NCBI GenBank assembly: GCA_965247125.1
Contig: CBDFGO010000003.1
Span: forward strand, 186,001-250,000
Direction of reading: 5' to 3'
DNA: 64,000 bases
Source: CALBJU01 sp965247125
GTDB lineage: Bacteria; Bacteroidota; Rhodothermia; Rhodothermales; UBA10348
Below, piece by piece: positions 54,785 through 63,985 of this stretch. Made by a program: the position numbers and the translations under genes. The notes under the pieces were generated by a model, which was given only the letters and a program-made list of their open reading frames with translations, was not told where the DNA came from and made no database searches. The stretch's first letter is position 1. Every line of letters begins with the position of its first letter.

Positions 54785-57193
54785 CTACTCGTACTTCAGA
54801 GCGTCAACAGGGTTGGCGAGCGAGGCTTTGACGGTTTGGTAGGCTACTGTAAGCAGCGATATTACCAAGACCGACAATCCGACCAGCAGCAAGCTGCCCA
54901 TTCCAAACGAAACGCGATACTGGAACGAGTCAAGCCAGCGATTCATTCCGATGCAGGCTATCGGGCTGCCGACCACGAAGGCGATCAAGACAAATTTTGT
55001 GAAGTCTTTTGCGAGCAGCATCATGATGACACCCATACTCGCACCCATCACTTTCCGGACGCCGATTTCCTTTGTTCTGCGCTCCGCCATGAAGGAGGCC
55101 AGTCCGAAGAGGCCCATACAGGCGATGAGGATAGTCAAGAACGAAAAGCCACCAAACAACCTGCCCAGAGTCAGGTCTGACGCGTACAGCGCGTCGACAT
55201 CGTCTTCCAGGAAGGAATACTGATAGATGTAGGCAGGATAGAGGTTGCGCCAGATCTCACCTATGTCATTTATAGCCTCCCGGGTCATCCCTGCGCGCAT
55301 GCGGATGAGGGCATAAAAATAGGTCTGCTCATTTAGAACGAGGACAATTGCGGGTTTGATAGGTTCGTGGAGCGATTCTGAGTGGAAATCCTTGAAGACG
55401 CCGATTACCTCCCCACCAAATGGACCACTGCCGAATGCGACTCGGTGCTGAAGAGCATCTTCGGGGGACTCCCAGCCAAATGCCGATACGGCTGCCTCAT
55501 TGATGATGAACGCCCCCAACGTATCAGATGGGTGATCGACGGACGGCGAGCGACCCGCCACCATCTCAACTCCCAGCGTTTCAATGAAGTCGAAGTCACT
55601 CGTGAACGCTTGAAGCATAAACTGATCGTCCGGAGCGCCATCGTCGGGAGCAATCGGCTGATTCCCGACGAAAAATCCTGGAGCCGAGGATGAGCCGGTC
55701 ATCGAAACGACCGACGGCAGCTCTTTAACCCTGTCTCTGAAATTCTTGTACTCGTTCCGAATCAGAGGATCTGTCAGTTGAACCACTAAAACCTGCTCGC
55801 GGTCAAACCCAAGATCCATATCACGCGTAAAGTTTAGCTGTCGAAATACGACAACGGTCGCGACCATCAATATGATGGAGATCGCGAACTGGAAAACAAC
55901 CAGCGTCTGGCGTAATCCACCACCCGAAGCAGCAGACATGGGCGATCCTTTCAGCACCTCGGCGGGCTGAAAACGCGAGAGAAAAAGCGCCGGGTAACTA
56001 CCGGCAACAATGCCACAGATCAGCGTAATCCCGATGAAAATGCTCGCAGCGGAGAGCATTCCACTCGAAAGGATTGAAAGATTTTTTCCGGCAGCCGTGT
56101 TGAACGTGGGCAACAGGAAGAATACCAGACCGATGGCCAGAACCATAGCAATTCCGGAGACGATAACAGACTCGCCCAGGAATTGACGGATTAGCTGCCC
56201 TCGCTCGGCGCCCATCGTTTTACGAATCCCGACCTCCCGAGATCGGGCGGCCGACCTCGCAGTAGCGAGATTCATGTAATTGATGCAGGCGATCAGAAGA
56301 ATAAAAAGCGCAATCGCGCTTAAGGAGACGACTGTACCCCTGCTTCCATTCGGCAGTATTTCGTTGTCCAGATGTGAATCCAGGTGGATTGACTCGATCG
56401 GTTGGAGCTGCATCGCAATCTCGGCGCCGATGGCTTCGAGCTGGGGTCCGACGCGCCGGTCTACCATCTGATCAATTTTGGAATTGACCACGTCCGGATC
56501 TGCACCGGGATTCAGGACGATGTATGTATAGATGCTTGGATTAAGGTCCTGCTCGAGAAACTGTGGCCCATAAATGGGCGTGCGCAGCGTGGACAGGGAG
56601 GCCAGAAAATCTGCCTTGAAATGAGACTGCTCGGGCACATCTTTCATGATTCCCGTGACAGTGAAATCGAAAGCGTTATCGAGTCTGAGTTGTTGTCCGA
56701 TCGCATCCTCACCAGAAAAGTATTTGTCCGCCATCGTTTCGGTGAGGACCACTGAAAATGGCACCGCGAGCGCCTGGTCGGGGGCGCCCCTGACGAGGTC
56801 AAAGGAGAAGACGTCGAAAGCCGTCGAATCGATGAATACGAATCCTTTCTCTAGAAACTTCAGGTCGTCCCTTGCCACGAGCCACATTTGATTGGGTGGA
56901 CGTAAGCGGACGGATTGCCTGATTTCTGGAATCTCCTCCTCTGCAGCGGGCCCCCATGTCGGCGACGTCATCGCCGAATTTACCGGGCCTGTTCTGAATT
57001 CACCGGTGAGAACCATGCGGTACAGGTCGTCCGCATTCACATGATGACTGTCGTAGGAGAGTTCGTCCGAGATGTAAAGCGAAATCACAAAAAACGCGGC
57101 CATTCCCACGGCCAGACCAAAAATGTTGATGAACGCGTATCCTGGCTTGCGTTGCACATTTCTGAGCGCGATGGAGAGGTAATTTCTGAACAT
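54785..57193 (-). CDS. MacB/FtsX-like ABC transporter permease
   Basis: The 802-residue permease has the two-part layout: MFRNYLSIALRNVQRKPGYA with the first helix (AVGMAAFFVISLYI), a MacB-type periplasmic domain, the first FtsX core with REVGIRKTMGAERGQL, a second periplasmic domain and the C-terminal core with KEIGVRKVMGAS, ending NPVDALKYE. With the ATPase at 54059 it forms an export or mechanotransmission complex, perhaps for lipoproteins or peptides. It is the first gene of the operon. Confidence 0.93.
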   Translation of the reverse strand: MFRNYLSIALRNVQRKPGYAFINIFGLAVGMAAFFVISLYISDELSYDSHHVNADDLYRMVLTGEFRTGPVNSAMTSPTWGPAAEEEIPEIRQSVRLRPPNQMWLVARDDLKFLEKGFVFIDSTAFDVFSFDLVRGAPDQALAVPFSVVLTETMADKYFSGEDAIGQQLRLDNAFDFTVTGIMKDVPEQSHFKADFLASLSTLRTPIYGPQFLEQDLNPSIYTYIVLNPGADPDVVNSKIDQMVDRRVGPQLEAIGAEIAMQLQPIESIHLDSHLDNEILPNGSRGTVVSLSAIALFILLIACINYMNLATARSAARSREVGIRKTMGAERGQLIRQFLGESVIVSGIAMVLAIGLVFFLLPTFNTAAGKNLSILSSGMLSAASIFIGITLICGIVAGSYPALFLSRFQPAEVLKGSPMSAASGGGLRQTLVVFQFAISIILMVATVVVFRQLNFTRDMDLGFDREQVLVVQLTDPLIRNEYKNFRDRVKELPSVVSMTGSSSAPGFFVGNQPIAPDDGAPDDQFMLQAFTSDFDFIETLGVEMVAGRSPSVDHPSDTLGAFIINEAAVSAFGWESPEDALQHRVAFGSGPFGGEVIGVFKDFHSESLHEPIKPAIVLVLNEQTYFYALIRMRAGMTREAINDIGEIWRNLYPAYIYQYSFLEDDVDALYASDLTLGRLFGGFSFLTILIACMGLFGLASFMAERRTKEIGVRKVMGASMGVIMMLLAKDFTKFVLIAFVVGSPIACIGMNRWLDSFQYRVSFGMGSLLLVGLSVLVISLLTVAYQTVKASLANPVDALKYE

Positions 57194-57312
57194 ATGCTAA
57201 TGCGGCAAGTAGACGGTGCGTCGTTGACGGGAGTGTAACGTAGACCGAGCATCCGAGGTTACGTTTTACTCCCTGGCTCTTCCCCGTAACTCATTTTAGA
57301 CCTCTTCGATCC

Positions 57313-58518
57313 ATGAATCGATTGCTTTCGATTGGCTTCTTAATGATGTTTTTGTTCGTGAGCGCGTGTTCCAGCACCGATTCCGCCGTAAATGCGGTGG
57401 ACGAATCACCGACAACAGAAGCCAGTCCGATCTCGGACTATGACCTCTTCGAAAATCAGAACGATCTGCTGGTCATGACGACCAGCCGCACTGGTCGCGA
57501 AATAGTAGCCGGACGTGGAGGCAGAAAGACTTTTGTCTCCAATTCACCCGGTGATGTATTCGTGGCGATTGCCGTTGTGGGGGTAGACGAGTCTTCATTT
57601 TATGTATTTGATCGCGTCGCTGGAACTGCGAACAAGATCCATGGCGGCGCACCGGATCTGGTCTACACGGGAGATTGGAATGACGACGGGTCCAGATTCT
57701 ATTTCGGATTTTATCGACCCGCTGGCAATAGAATGGGAGATGGCGATGTCCGTGGTTATGATCCGAGCGATGAACTCGTGTCCACAGTGGGATGCTCAGC
57801 TTCCCGCGCAGTGCTGAATACGATGGCAGATGGATCATTGCTGGTGCGAAACTCGGATAATATCTATCAGGTCGCGGCGGACGGGTGTGCCACAATGAGA
57901 ACCGTGGATGCCCGCAAAATGCACCATGTGACCGTGTCTCCCGACGGACAACATCTTGCATATGTCCTCCGGGACCTTGTGTTCAACAGGGATACGAGTC
58001 AGTACGAAGCAGATTCCACGCTCTATCTGGAGCAGACCGAAGGGTCAGAGCCGTTGAAAATCGTCGGTGACAAGTATCAGCCGAGAAACATGAAGTGGTC
58101 ACCAGATTCGGAAGAGCTGGCCTATGACGTTGAACTTCAGGACGGCACCGGACGACGAACGATCTCCATCTATTTGTTGGAATCGAAACAGTCTTCCTAT
58201 CTCGTAGCACCAGCCGACAGTTCCCCCTCTCGCACCAGGCCCTTATTCTCGCCGAATGGCCAACATGTCCTGTTCGTGGGCACGATGCCTTCGGGGCGAA
58301 TCGATTTGATGTTTCGAACTACGGGTGATCAGTTCACCCACGTGGTACCCTTCGCCATTGACGATTCCAGAGGAATGTTCACCTCGTGGATAGACGGAGA
58401 CACCCTACTCATCACCGAGACGAACGGCCGTAGCCACGTTTTTGGCGTAGGAGAAGGTGCGAAATTCGCGACCCGACTGGAAAGAGGGGGGGTGCACGCG
58501 CTCAAAAGCATCAACTAA
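57313..58518 (+). CDS. PD40/TolB-like propeller lipoprotein
   Basis: The 401-residue protein has a lipoprotein signal with lipobox LFVSAC (Cys about residue 19), a short Ser/Thr-rich linker and a six-bladed TolB-like propeller with typical PD40 turns (VSPDGQHLAYVL, WSPDSEELAYDV, FSPNGQHVLFVG). It would be an envelope-anchored binding protein of unknown ligand. It is similar in design to the outer parts of the kinase family in this window but lacks a kinase. The stop codon is three bases from that of the convergent GlnRS gene. Confidence 0.85.
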   Translation: MNRLLSIGFLMMFLFVSACSSTDSAVNAVDESPTTEASPISDYDLFENQNDLLVMTTSRTGREIVAGRGGRKTFVSNSPGDVFVAIAVVGVDESSFYVFDRVAGTANKIHGGAPDLVYTGDWNDDGSRFYFGFYRPAGNRMGDGDVRGYDPSDELVSTVGCSASRAVLNTMADGSLLVRNSDNIYQVAADGCATMRTVDARKMHHVTVSPDGQHLAYVLRDLVFNRDTSQYEADSTLYLEQTEGSEPLKIVGDKYQPRNMKWSPDSEELAYDVELQDGTGRRTISIYLLESKQSSYLVAPADSSPSRTRPLFSPNGQHVLFVGTMPSGRIDLMFRTTGDQFTHVVPFAIDDSRGMFTSWIDGDTLLITETNGRSHVFGVGEGAKFATRLERGGVHALKSIN

Positions 58519-58521
58519 TAG

Positions 58522-60843
58522 CTAGCGCAAGGCGTTTTCCAGGATCGATTTAACGGTCTGAGGATTGGCGGCGCCGCCGGTGCGCTGCATTACCTGCCCC
58601 ATAAAAAAGCCGATCAATCCTTTCTTTCCCGCTCGGTAGGCTTCAACCCGATCTCCGTGGGCTGCAAGCACTTCACTGACTACTGATTCCAGTTCTGAAG
58701 GTTCTGAAATCTGTTTGAGCCCGCGTTCTTCAACGATTTCGCCAGGAGATTTTCCTGAACGGACCATTTCTTCCAGCACTTCGCGAGCCATCCCGCTGGA
58801 GAGCGTTTCGGATGCATGTAGGCCCACCAGGTCGGCAAAATCTTGGGGAGAAAATGAAATTGCCGAGAGACCTTCCTCGGGAAGGAGAGGGCGCAGTTCG
58901 TGAATCAGCCAGTTTGCGACGGCCACGGCATCCTGGTCGGAGTCGGCAGCTTGTTCGAAAAACGCTGCCACTCGATCCCTTTGAGCGAGGAACGAGGCAT
59001 CTTCCAGGCTGAGTCCATAACGTGATTCCAGTTCATGGGCTCGCTTGAGCGTGTTTTCATCGAGTCCCTCGAGAGGGTCACGGCGAGCACTCTCTTGCTG
59101 AGGAGCTTCGACTTTCTTGATCTCCTTGGCGGCGCGCGAATCGGTTTGTTTACCCCACGTGTCCCGGAGCGTGATGGTCCGATTCCAGACTCGTGATCCG
59201 TTTTCAAAGTCGACCGGATCGAGATAGAAATATCCCTGTCGTTCGAACTGATACCTGGTTTCGGGGCCGTCGTTCGCCGTGCTGGGCTCGATGACCGCGC
59301 TGACCAAGTTCATCGAGTCTGGATTCAGAACGTCCAGGAAGGTGCCCCACTCTGCGGTGTCATCGGGATTTGAGACCTTGAACAGACGGTCATATAGCCT
59401 GACGTCGACCTCTAAGCCTTCCGAGGCCGAAACCCAGTGTATCGTTCCTTTTACGCGGCGAGATTCGGAACCACCAGATCGTGTTTCCGGATCGTAGGAG
59501 CATCGAAGCTCGACGACTTCACCTTCCTCATTCTTTACCACTTCATCGCATCGGATGATATATCCGTAACGCAGTCGAACCTCCTGACCTGGGCTCAGCC
59601 GGTGGAATTTTTTCGGTGGCTCCTCCATGAAATCGTCTTTCTCGATGAAGATCTCTCGGGTGAGTGGGACCATGCGGGATCCATCCTGAGGAATGTCGTG
59701 TGGCCAGTAAGGGGCCTCCAGGTTCTCAGTTTGATCTTCAGCGAAATTGGTGAGCGTCACCTTCAACGGATCCAGCACACACATTACACGAGGCGCCCGT
59801 GTGTTCAGGTCGTCACGTACGACATACTCCAGCATCGCGTAGTCCACGCGATTATTGGCCTTTGCCACTCCAATCAGATCGCAGAATCGTCGAAGCGCTT
59901 CGGGTGTGTATCCGCGGCGGCGCATGCCGGAGAGGGTCGGCATGCGGGGGTCGTCCCAGCCTGTTACCAACCCTTCGTTCACCAGCTGGAGCAGCTTTCG
60001 CTTGCTCATGATGGTGTATTCGAGATTCAGGCGGGCGGACTCGTACTGATGCGGGCGAGGCTCGTCGAACAGCGCATCTACCAACCAATCATAGAGCGGT
60101 CTGTGTACATCGAACTCGAGGGTGCACAAAGAATGAGTGATTCCCTCTATGGCGTCTGAAAGCGGGTGTGCGAAGTCATAGAGCGGAAAAATGAGCCAGT
60201 CGGTTCCACGCCGATAGTGGGGCGCTTTTTTGATGCGGTACAGGACCGGATCTCGCATCAACATGTTCGGTGAAGCCATGTCAATCTTTGCCCGAAGAAC
60301 ATGGGCACCGTCGTCGAACTCACCCTCGCGCATTCGACTGAATAGGTCCAGATTCTCTTCGACAGTTCGCTGCCGAAAGGGGCTGTTGGATCCAACCTCG
60401 GTGACAGTGCCGCGCGTCCCGCGGATTTCCTCTCCGCTTAGACTATCGACGTACGCTTTTTCGGCTTGGATGAGACGAATGGCCAGGTCATACAACTGCA
60501 CGAAGTAATCTGAGGTAAAGTACTCGTGCTCGCCCCAATCAAATCCCAGCCACTTGATGTCGCGTTTCATGGCGCGCACATACTCCATGTCCTCCGTTTC
60601 AGGATTGGTATCGTCAAATCGGAGATGGCAACGACCGCCGTACTCTTTCGCGATGCCAAAATTGAGGCAGATGGCCTTGGCGTGCCCGATGTGCGGATAC
60701 CCGTTCGGTTCAGGCGGAAATCGGGTTATGATTTCGCCTTTGACACGACCGATTGCCCGGTCATCATCAACAATCTGCTGAAGAAAATTCCGGCTTTCGC
60801 GAATCTCGGATTCTGATGGGGAGGGGTTATCGGAGGGGGCCAC
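58522..60843 (-). CDS. glnS: glutaminyl-tRNA synthetase with YqeY-like C-terminal domain
   Basis: The 773-residue class I synthetase charges tRNA-Gln. The HIGH motif is PHIGHAKA (His51-His54), the KMSKS equivalent is in TIMSKRKLLQ, and two anticodon-binding beta-barrels follow (to about residue 560). The last 200 residues form a YqeY/GatB-tail-like helical domain (LIGFFMGQVMQRTGGAANPQ), as known from Deinococcus GlnRS, where it helps tRNA binding. The normal Escherichia coli enzyme is about 550 residues. Direct glutaminylation by this enzyme means the GatCAB route for Gln may not be required. Confidence 0.96.
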   Translation of the reverse strand: MAPSDNPSPSESEIRESRNFLQQIVDDDRAIGRVKGEIITRFPPEPNGYPHIGHAKAICLNFGIAKEYGGRCHLRFDDTNPETEDMEYVRAMKRDIKWLGFDWGEHEYFTSDYFVQLYDLAIRLIQAEKAYVDSLSGEEIRGTRGTVTEVGSNSPFRQRTVEENLDLFSRMREGEFDDGAHVLRAKIDMASPNMLMRDPVLYRIKKAPHYRRGTDWLIFPLYDFAHPLSDAIEGITHSLCTLEFDVHRPLYDWLVDALFDEPRPHQYESARLNLEYTIMSKRKLLQLVNEGLVTGWDDPRMPTLSGMRRRGYTPEALRRFCDLIGVAKANNRVDYAMLEYVVRDDLNTRAPRVMCVLDPLKVTLTNFAEDQTENLEAPYWPHDIPQDGSRMVPLTREIFIEKDDFMEEPPKKFHRLSPGQEVRLRYGYIIRCDEVVKNEEGEVVELRCSYDPETRSGGSESRRVKGTIHWVSASEGLEVDVRLYDRLFKVSNPDDTAEWGTFLDVLNPDSMNLVSAVIEPSTANDGPETRYQFERQGYFYLDPVDFENGSRVWNRTITLRDTWGKQTDSRAAKEIKKVEAPQQESARRDPLEGLDENTLKRAHELESRYGLSLEDASFLAQRDRVAAFFEQAADSDQDAVAVANWLIHELRPLLPEEGLSAISFSPQDFADLVGLHASETLSSGMAREVLEEMVRSGKSPGEIVEERGLKQISEPSELESVVSEVLAAHGDRVEAYRAGKKGLIGFFMGQVMQRTGGAANPQTVKSILENALR

Positions 60844-60958
60844 GCCGATGAATGGTTGGATTCAATAAAAACTGTTGCGAACAACACGCGAACGCTTTCG
60901 AAACTAATAAAATCCTCCGCAGTGTATGCCAGAACTTTCGGCGGAGAATTCCACGTCC

Positions 60959-61480
60959 ATGAAGATCCACGCGCGTACCGAGCGGCTCATTTTGCGAGAA
61001 TGGGATGCCTCTGACCTGGACGCTTTCGCAGAAATTATTTCTGATCCGGAGGTGATGATGCACATCGGGGACGGGAAGGCTCGGCCGAGATCGAGTGCTG
61101 AGGATTTCCTCCAGCGCGTTCTCGAGCATCAGTCTACCAGGGGTTGGACGAGGTTTGCCGTCGAGCACGTCAAATCCGGCGATCTGATGGGTTTTTCTGG
61201 ACTGGATGACAAAATTGGCAGGATCGACTTTGGCTGGCGACTGGCGAAGCGATTCTGGGGCGTGGGGTACGGTTATGAAGCGTGTGCTGCAGCTCTCTGG
61301 GTGGCCCAGAATACATTTTCATTGACGCACATTACGTCCCAATCCTATCCCGAAAACGTCGGATCTGTCCGCATCATTGAGAAATTGGGCATGATTCAAA
61401 TTGGCGAGAGCCAGGAGTTCTCGAAAGCCGTACACATCTACGGATTTGAATCGGAATGGCCCGACGGCCTAACTCCGTGA
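60959..61480 (+). CDS. GNAT acetyltransferase, RimJ/RimL type
   Basis: The 173-residue protein has the RimJ/RimL-type GNAT fold: TERLILREWDASDLDAFAEI at the start, IDFGWRLAKRFWGVGYGYEA with the acetyl-CoA pyrophosphate-binding loop, and NVGSVRIIEKLGM in the last part. It acetylates an amino group of a protein or small molecule, the target being unknown. Start ATG 60959 matches the family N-terminus; ATG 60926 would add 11 residues. It is divergent from glnS and ends before the terminator at 61541. Confidence 0.88.
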   Translation: MKIHARTERLILREWDASDLDAFAEIISDPEVMMHIGDGKARPRSSAEDFLQRVLEHQSTRGWTRFAVEHVKSGDLMGFSGLDDKIGRIDFGWRLAKRFWGVGYGYEACAAALWVAQNTFSLTHITSQSYPENVGSVRIIEKLGMIQIGESQEFSKAVHIYGFESEWPDGLTP

Positions 61481-61540
61481 TTCGAAAGAGGCAGAACTCG
61501 TTCGAAATATTCCCGATTCAGTATCAGTAGGGAAAAGATG

Positions 61541-61572
61541 AAGGGGCGGCGGGCTTCAGCCCGCCGCCCCTT
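61541..61572. terminator. bidirectional rho-independent terminator
   Basis: A 14-bp stem (61541-61554 with 61559-61572) with loop TTCA stands between the convergent genes ending at 61480 and 61666. The stem is flanked by A-rich sequence on the left and T-rich on the right. Confidence 0.82.
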
Positions 61573-61665
61573 TCCAAAGCTAGAGCAATTCGTGAATGGC
61601 CGAACAGAGTGGAAGATAGGCCAGACCGGGCGGCCTGAATTCATCTTCCAGTCTGTTCTGTGACG

Positions 61666-62793
61666 TTATCGACCCTCCCGAATGATAACGTCGCCATTGA
61701 CAGTTCGAATAATGATTTTATTGCGACCCCCGCCGACCTGACCCGTTGCAACGATTTTTCGGGAAGATCTCCAGCGGCGCTCGGAGCCTCTCTGAGTCAC
61801 TTCCACGTTCAGGTCGAAATCAGAGTCGATTTCGTAGTCGTCGTCGTCAGCATCTCGGGAAAGAGTGATTTCGATTTCGATATCCATGGACAGTCCGCGC
61901 GGCAACGTGAGTTCAATGGTGCCGCCCATCGATTCCAGTTCAACATGCCGATCACCCTCCGTTCCACCGATCATGGTGACTTCAATGTCACCACCCATGG
62001 TATTGGCTTCTATCCAGCCGTCGATTTCCTCGATCGTTATGTCTCCACCCATGGTGGTCGCGCTCACAAATTCTCCGGCAGATTCGACACTGATATCACC
62101 ACCCATGGTGTGAATGTCGGCGCCGTAAAGGGCTTCGTCGACGTCGACGTCGCCACCCATCGTGCTGATGGTAACTTTGTTTCTAGCGCCGCCGCGGACT
62201 GATTTTACATTGTTGTAAGTGACGTCCCCGCCCATCGTGGTGCCGTCAATATTGCCCACCACGTCATTGATGTCGACATCACCGCCCATCGTGTGCAGCG
62301 ATCCATCAATTTCAGAGTCAGAGAGCCAGATATCTCCCCCCATTGTCGACATGTCGATGTTGCCTGAGAGGTTGCGCAGCTCCAGATCACCGCCCATGCT
62401 GGACCCCTCGATGCTGCCAGACACGCCCTCTATTTCGACATCGCCGCCGCTCGTGGATATCTCAAGATTAAATTCGGAAGGCACATTGATCTCGAAATCA
62501 ACGTCTGCTCTAGAGCGGCGTGACTCGAATTCCGTAAAAATTTCTATGGCTCGAGACGACTCATCAAACTCGAGAATCACATCATCCGCATCTCGACCGT
62601 CGATGCTGACGGATACTTCAACCTCATTGCGGTTCCAACCGGTGATGACGATGGATCCGCCCGTTTCGAGGTCAAGAATTAACTTCCCGCCAGACGAGGC
62701 ATCGAACGTACGATGGACGTCCTGCGCGCTTGCCGTGGAAGCCATAAAGGCCACGATGGCGAGCGTATAAAAGATTCGTGTAACTGATTTCAT
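61666..62793 (-). CDS. DUF4097-like secreted beta-solenoid with MGGD repeats
   Basis: The 375-residue protein has a signal peptide (FYTLAIVAFMASTASAQ) and belongs to the DUF4097/putative adhesin beta-helix type. After an N-terminal part with ETGGSIVITGWNRNEV come ten repeats of about 20 residues built around STSGGDVEI or TMGGDV/I (nine MGG units, for example STMGGDIWL, HTMGGDVDI, NTMGGDIEV). Each would form one solenoid turn with Gly-Gly at the corner and alternating polar/apolar strands. The tail is Arg-rich and ends in NGDVIIREGR. The role is unknown; surface or periplasmic scaffolding is likely. Confidence 0.85.
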   Translation of the reverse strand: MKSVTRIFYTLAIVAFMASTASAQDVHRTFDASSGGKLILDLETGGSIVITGWNRNEVEVSVSIDGRDADDVILEFDESSRAIEIFTEFESRRSRADVDFEINVPSEFNLEISTSGGDVEIEGVSGSIEGSSMGGDLELRNLSGNIDMSTMGGDIWLSDSEIDGSLHTMGGDVDINDVVGNIDGTTMGGDVTYNNVKSVRGGARNKVTISTMGGDVDVDEALYGADIHTMGGDISVESAGEFVSATTMGGDITIEEIDGWIEANTMGGDIEVTMIGGTEGDRHVELESMGGTIELTLPRGLSMDIEIEITLSRDADDDDYEIDSDFDLNVEVTQRGSERRWRSSRKIVATGQVGGGRNKIIIRTVNGDVIIREGR

Positions 62794-62921
62794 GTAGGTT
62801 GCAGCGTCAGAAGGGCTGATGAAGCCAAATGGTAGGTGATCATTTCGTTAGTACCCCTTAGACCCACCCGATATTCCAATGGTTGGCATGCCGAGGTAAA
62901 AACTTTTTCGAGATCCGGTCT

Positions 62922-63713
62922 CTACTCGCGCTTCATTACGCGTGGAATGAGAAATCGATACAGTCCTGGAAAAATCCTTTCTACCAGCGGTCCAAATCGT
63001 TCGGCGCCACCGATGAACGCGATGGCTTTTTTACGAGCGATAACCCGGATCGCTTTTTTAGCAAATACAGCCGCTGTCATCGCTTCAATGTGCTGAGCAT
63101 CCATCTTTCCGTGCTCAATGCCCGATGGGATCAACGAGTGTCTGCTGATTTCTGTTTTGACATACCCAGGGCAAAGCAGCGTGATGGCAATGTCTGTTTC
63201 GTGCAGCTCAGCACGCAGTCCTTCATAATATCCGTGGAGAGCGTGCTTCGATGCAGAATAGGTCGCCCGTCGCGGGGTCGAGATCTTTCCCATCACGCTG
63301 CTCATTACCACATAGTGCCCGGATCCTCGTTCAAGGAAGTGCGGAAGGGTCACGTGTGTCAGGGATGTGCATCCGAAAAAATTCACCTCCATGACGCGGC
63401 GCTCGATCTCCAGGCCGCTCTCTCGAATTGATCCGCGTTGGCCGATTCCAGCGTTGATGATCAGTATGTCCAGTCTCCCGAAGCGATCCAGAATGGCGTC
63501 GAATGCAGCCTGGTGTGAATCAGAGTGGGTGACGTCGAGTGGCAAGACCATGTGGTCATCGCCGTCACAGTGACGTAGGACGCGTTCGAGGCGGTTCACA
63601 CGCCGGGCGGAAAGGACTAACGTCGCTCCCTTTCGTGAGAGTTCCTTGGCTAGAGCCTCGCCGATACCAGAGGACGCGCCAGTGATCCAGACAATTTTGT
63701 TTGAGAAAGGCAT
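62922..63713 (-). CDS. short-chain dehydrogenase/reductase (DltE-like SDR)
   Basis: The 263-residue enzyme has TGASSGIGEALAKEL (NAD(P)-binding), the NAG motif in INAGIG, Ser in MSSVMG and YSASK. The N-terminal SARRVNRLERV segment suggests NADP. The extended C-terminal region (AKKAIRVIARKKAIAFIGG, LYRFLIPRVM) is typical of the SDR subgroup near DltE/YqjQ and may interact with the membrane. The substrate is unknown. It starts 128 bp upstream of the MGGD protein gene on the same strand. Confidence 0.9.
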   Translation of the reverse strand: MPFSNKIVWITGASSGIGEALAKELSRKGATLVLSARRVNRLERVLRHCDGDDHMVLPLDVTHSDSHQAAFDAILDRFGRLDILIINAGIGQRGSIRESGLEIERRVMEVNFFGCTSLTHVTLPHFLERGSGHYVVMSSVMGKISTPRRATYSASKHALHGYYEGLRAELHETDIAITLLCPGYVKTEISRHSLIPSGIEHGKMDAQHIEAMTAAVFAKKAIRVIARKKAIAFIGGAERFGPLVERIFPGLYRFLIPRVMKRE

Positions 63714-63749
63714 TGGTAGGAAGAAAAAGAGTGGTCCTACAAAATACGA

Positions 63750-63781
63750 GAGCGGGGGTCTGCATCCGCAGACCCCCGCTC
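63750..63781 (-). terminator. rho-independent terminator
   Basis: A 14-bp stem (63750-63763 with 63768-63781) and loop ATCC lie 22 bp after the stop of the small gene at 63803 on the minus strand, followed on that strand by TATTTTGTA. Confidence 0.75.
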
Positions 63782-63802
63782 AAATATTCACCACCTTGTC
63801 GC

Positions 63803-63985
63803 TTAATTCAGGACGGATTCACGCTTTCTGAACATCACGGGGACCAGATCGCCGTCCGGTACCCCAATCTGTACGAGTTCCCAGCCTTCATCGTAGCCCT
63901 CGATAAGGGATCGAAGTCGTTCAATGCGTCCCGTCAGCTCACGACCGCCGATCGTCCAGTCAAAAGACTCAACCCGGTAGCTCAT
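63803..63985 (-). CDS. small DUF4177-like protein
   Basis: The 60-residue protein matches the pattern of DUF4177: YRVESFDWTIGG, a helix RIERLRSLIEGYDEG, then GWELVQIGVPDGDLVPVMFRKR. These short beta-alpha-beta proteins have no assigned function. The ATG at 63985 is 16 bases from the window edge and has only a weak ribosome-binding site; the gene is otherwise complete and ends before the terminator at 63750. Confidence 0.7.
   Translation of the reverse strand: MSYRVESFDWTIGGRELTGRIERLRSLIEGYDEGWELVQIGVPDGDLVPVMFRKRESVLN

Noticed and set aside
61900..62460. DNA repeats about every 60 bp with CCGCCCAT/CCACCCAT
   Set aside because: They encode the MGGD protein repeats in frame and are not a CRISPR array or regulatory iteron set.
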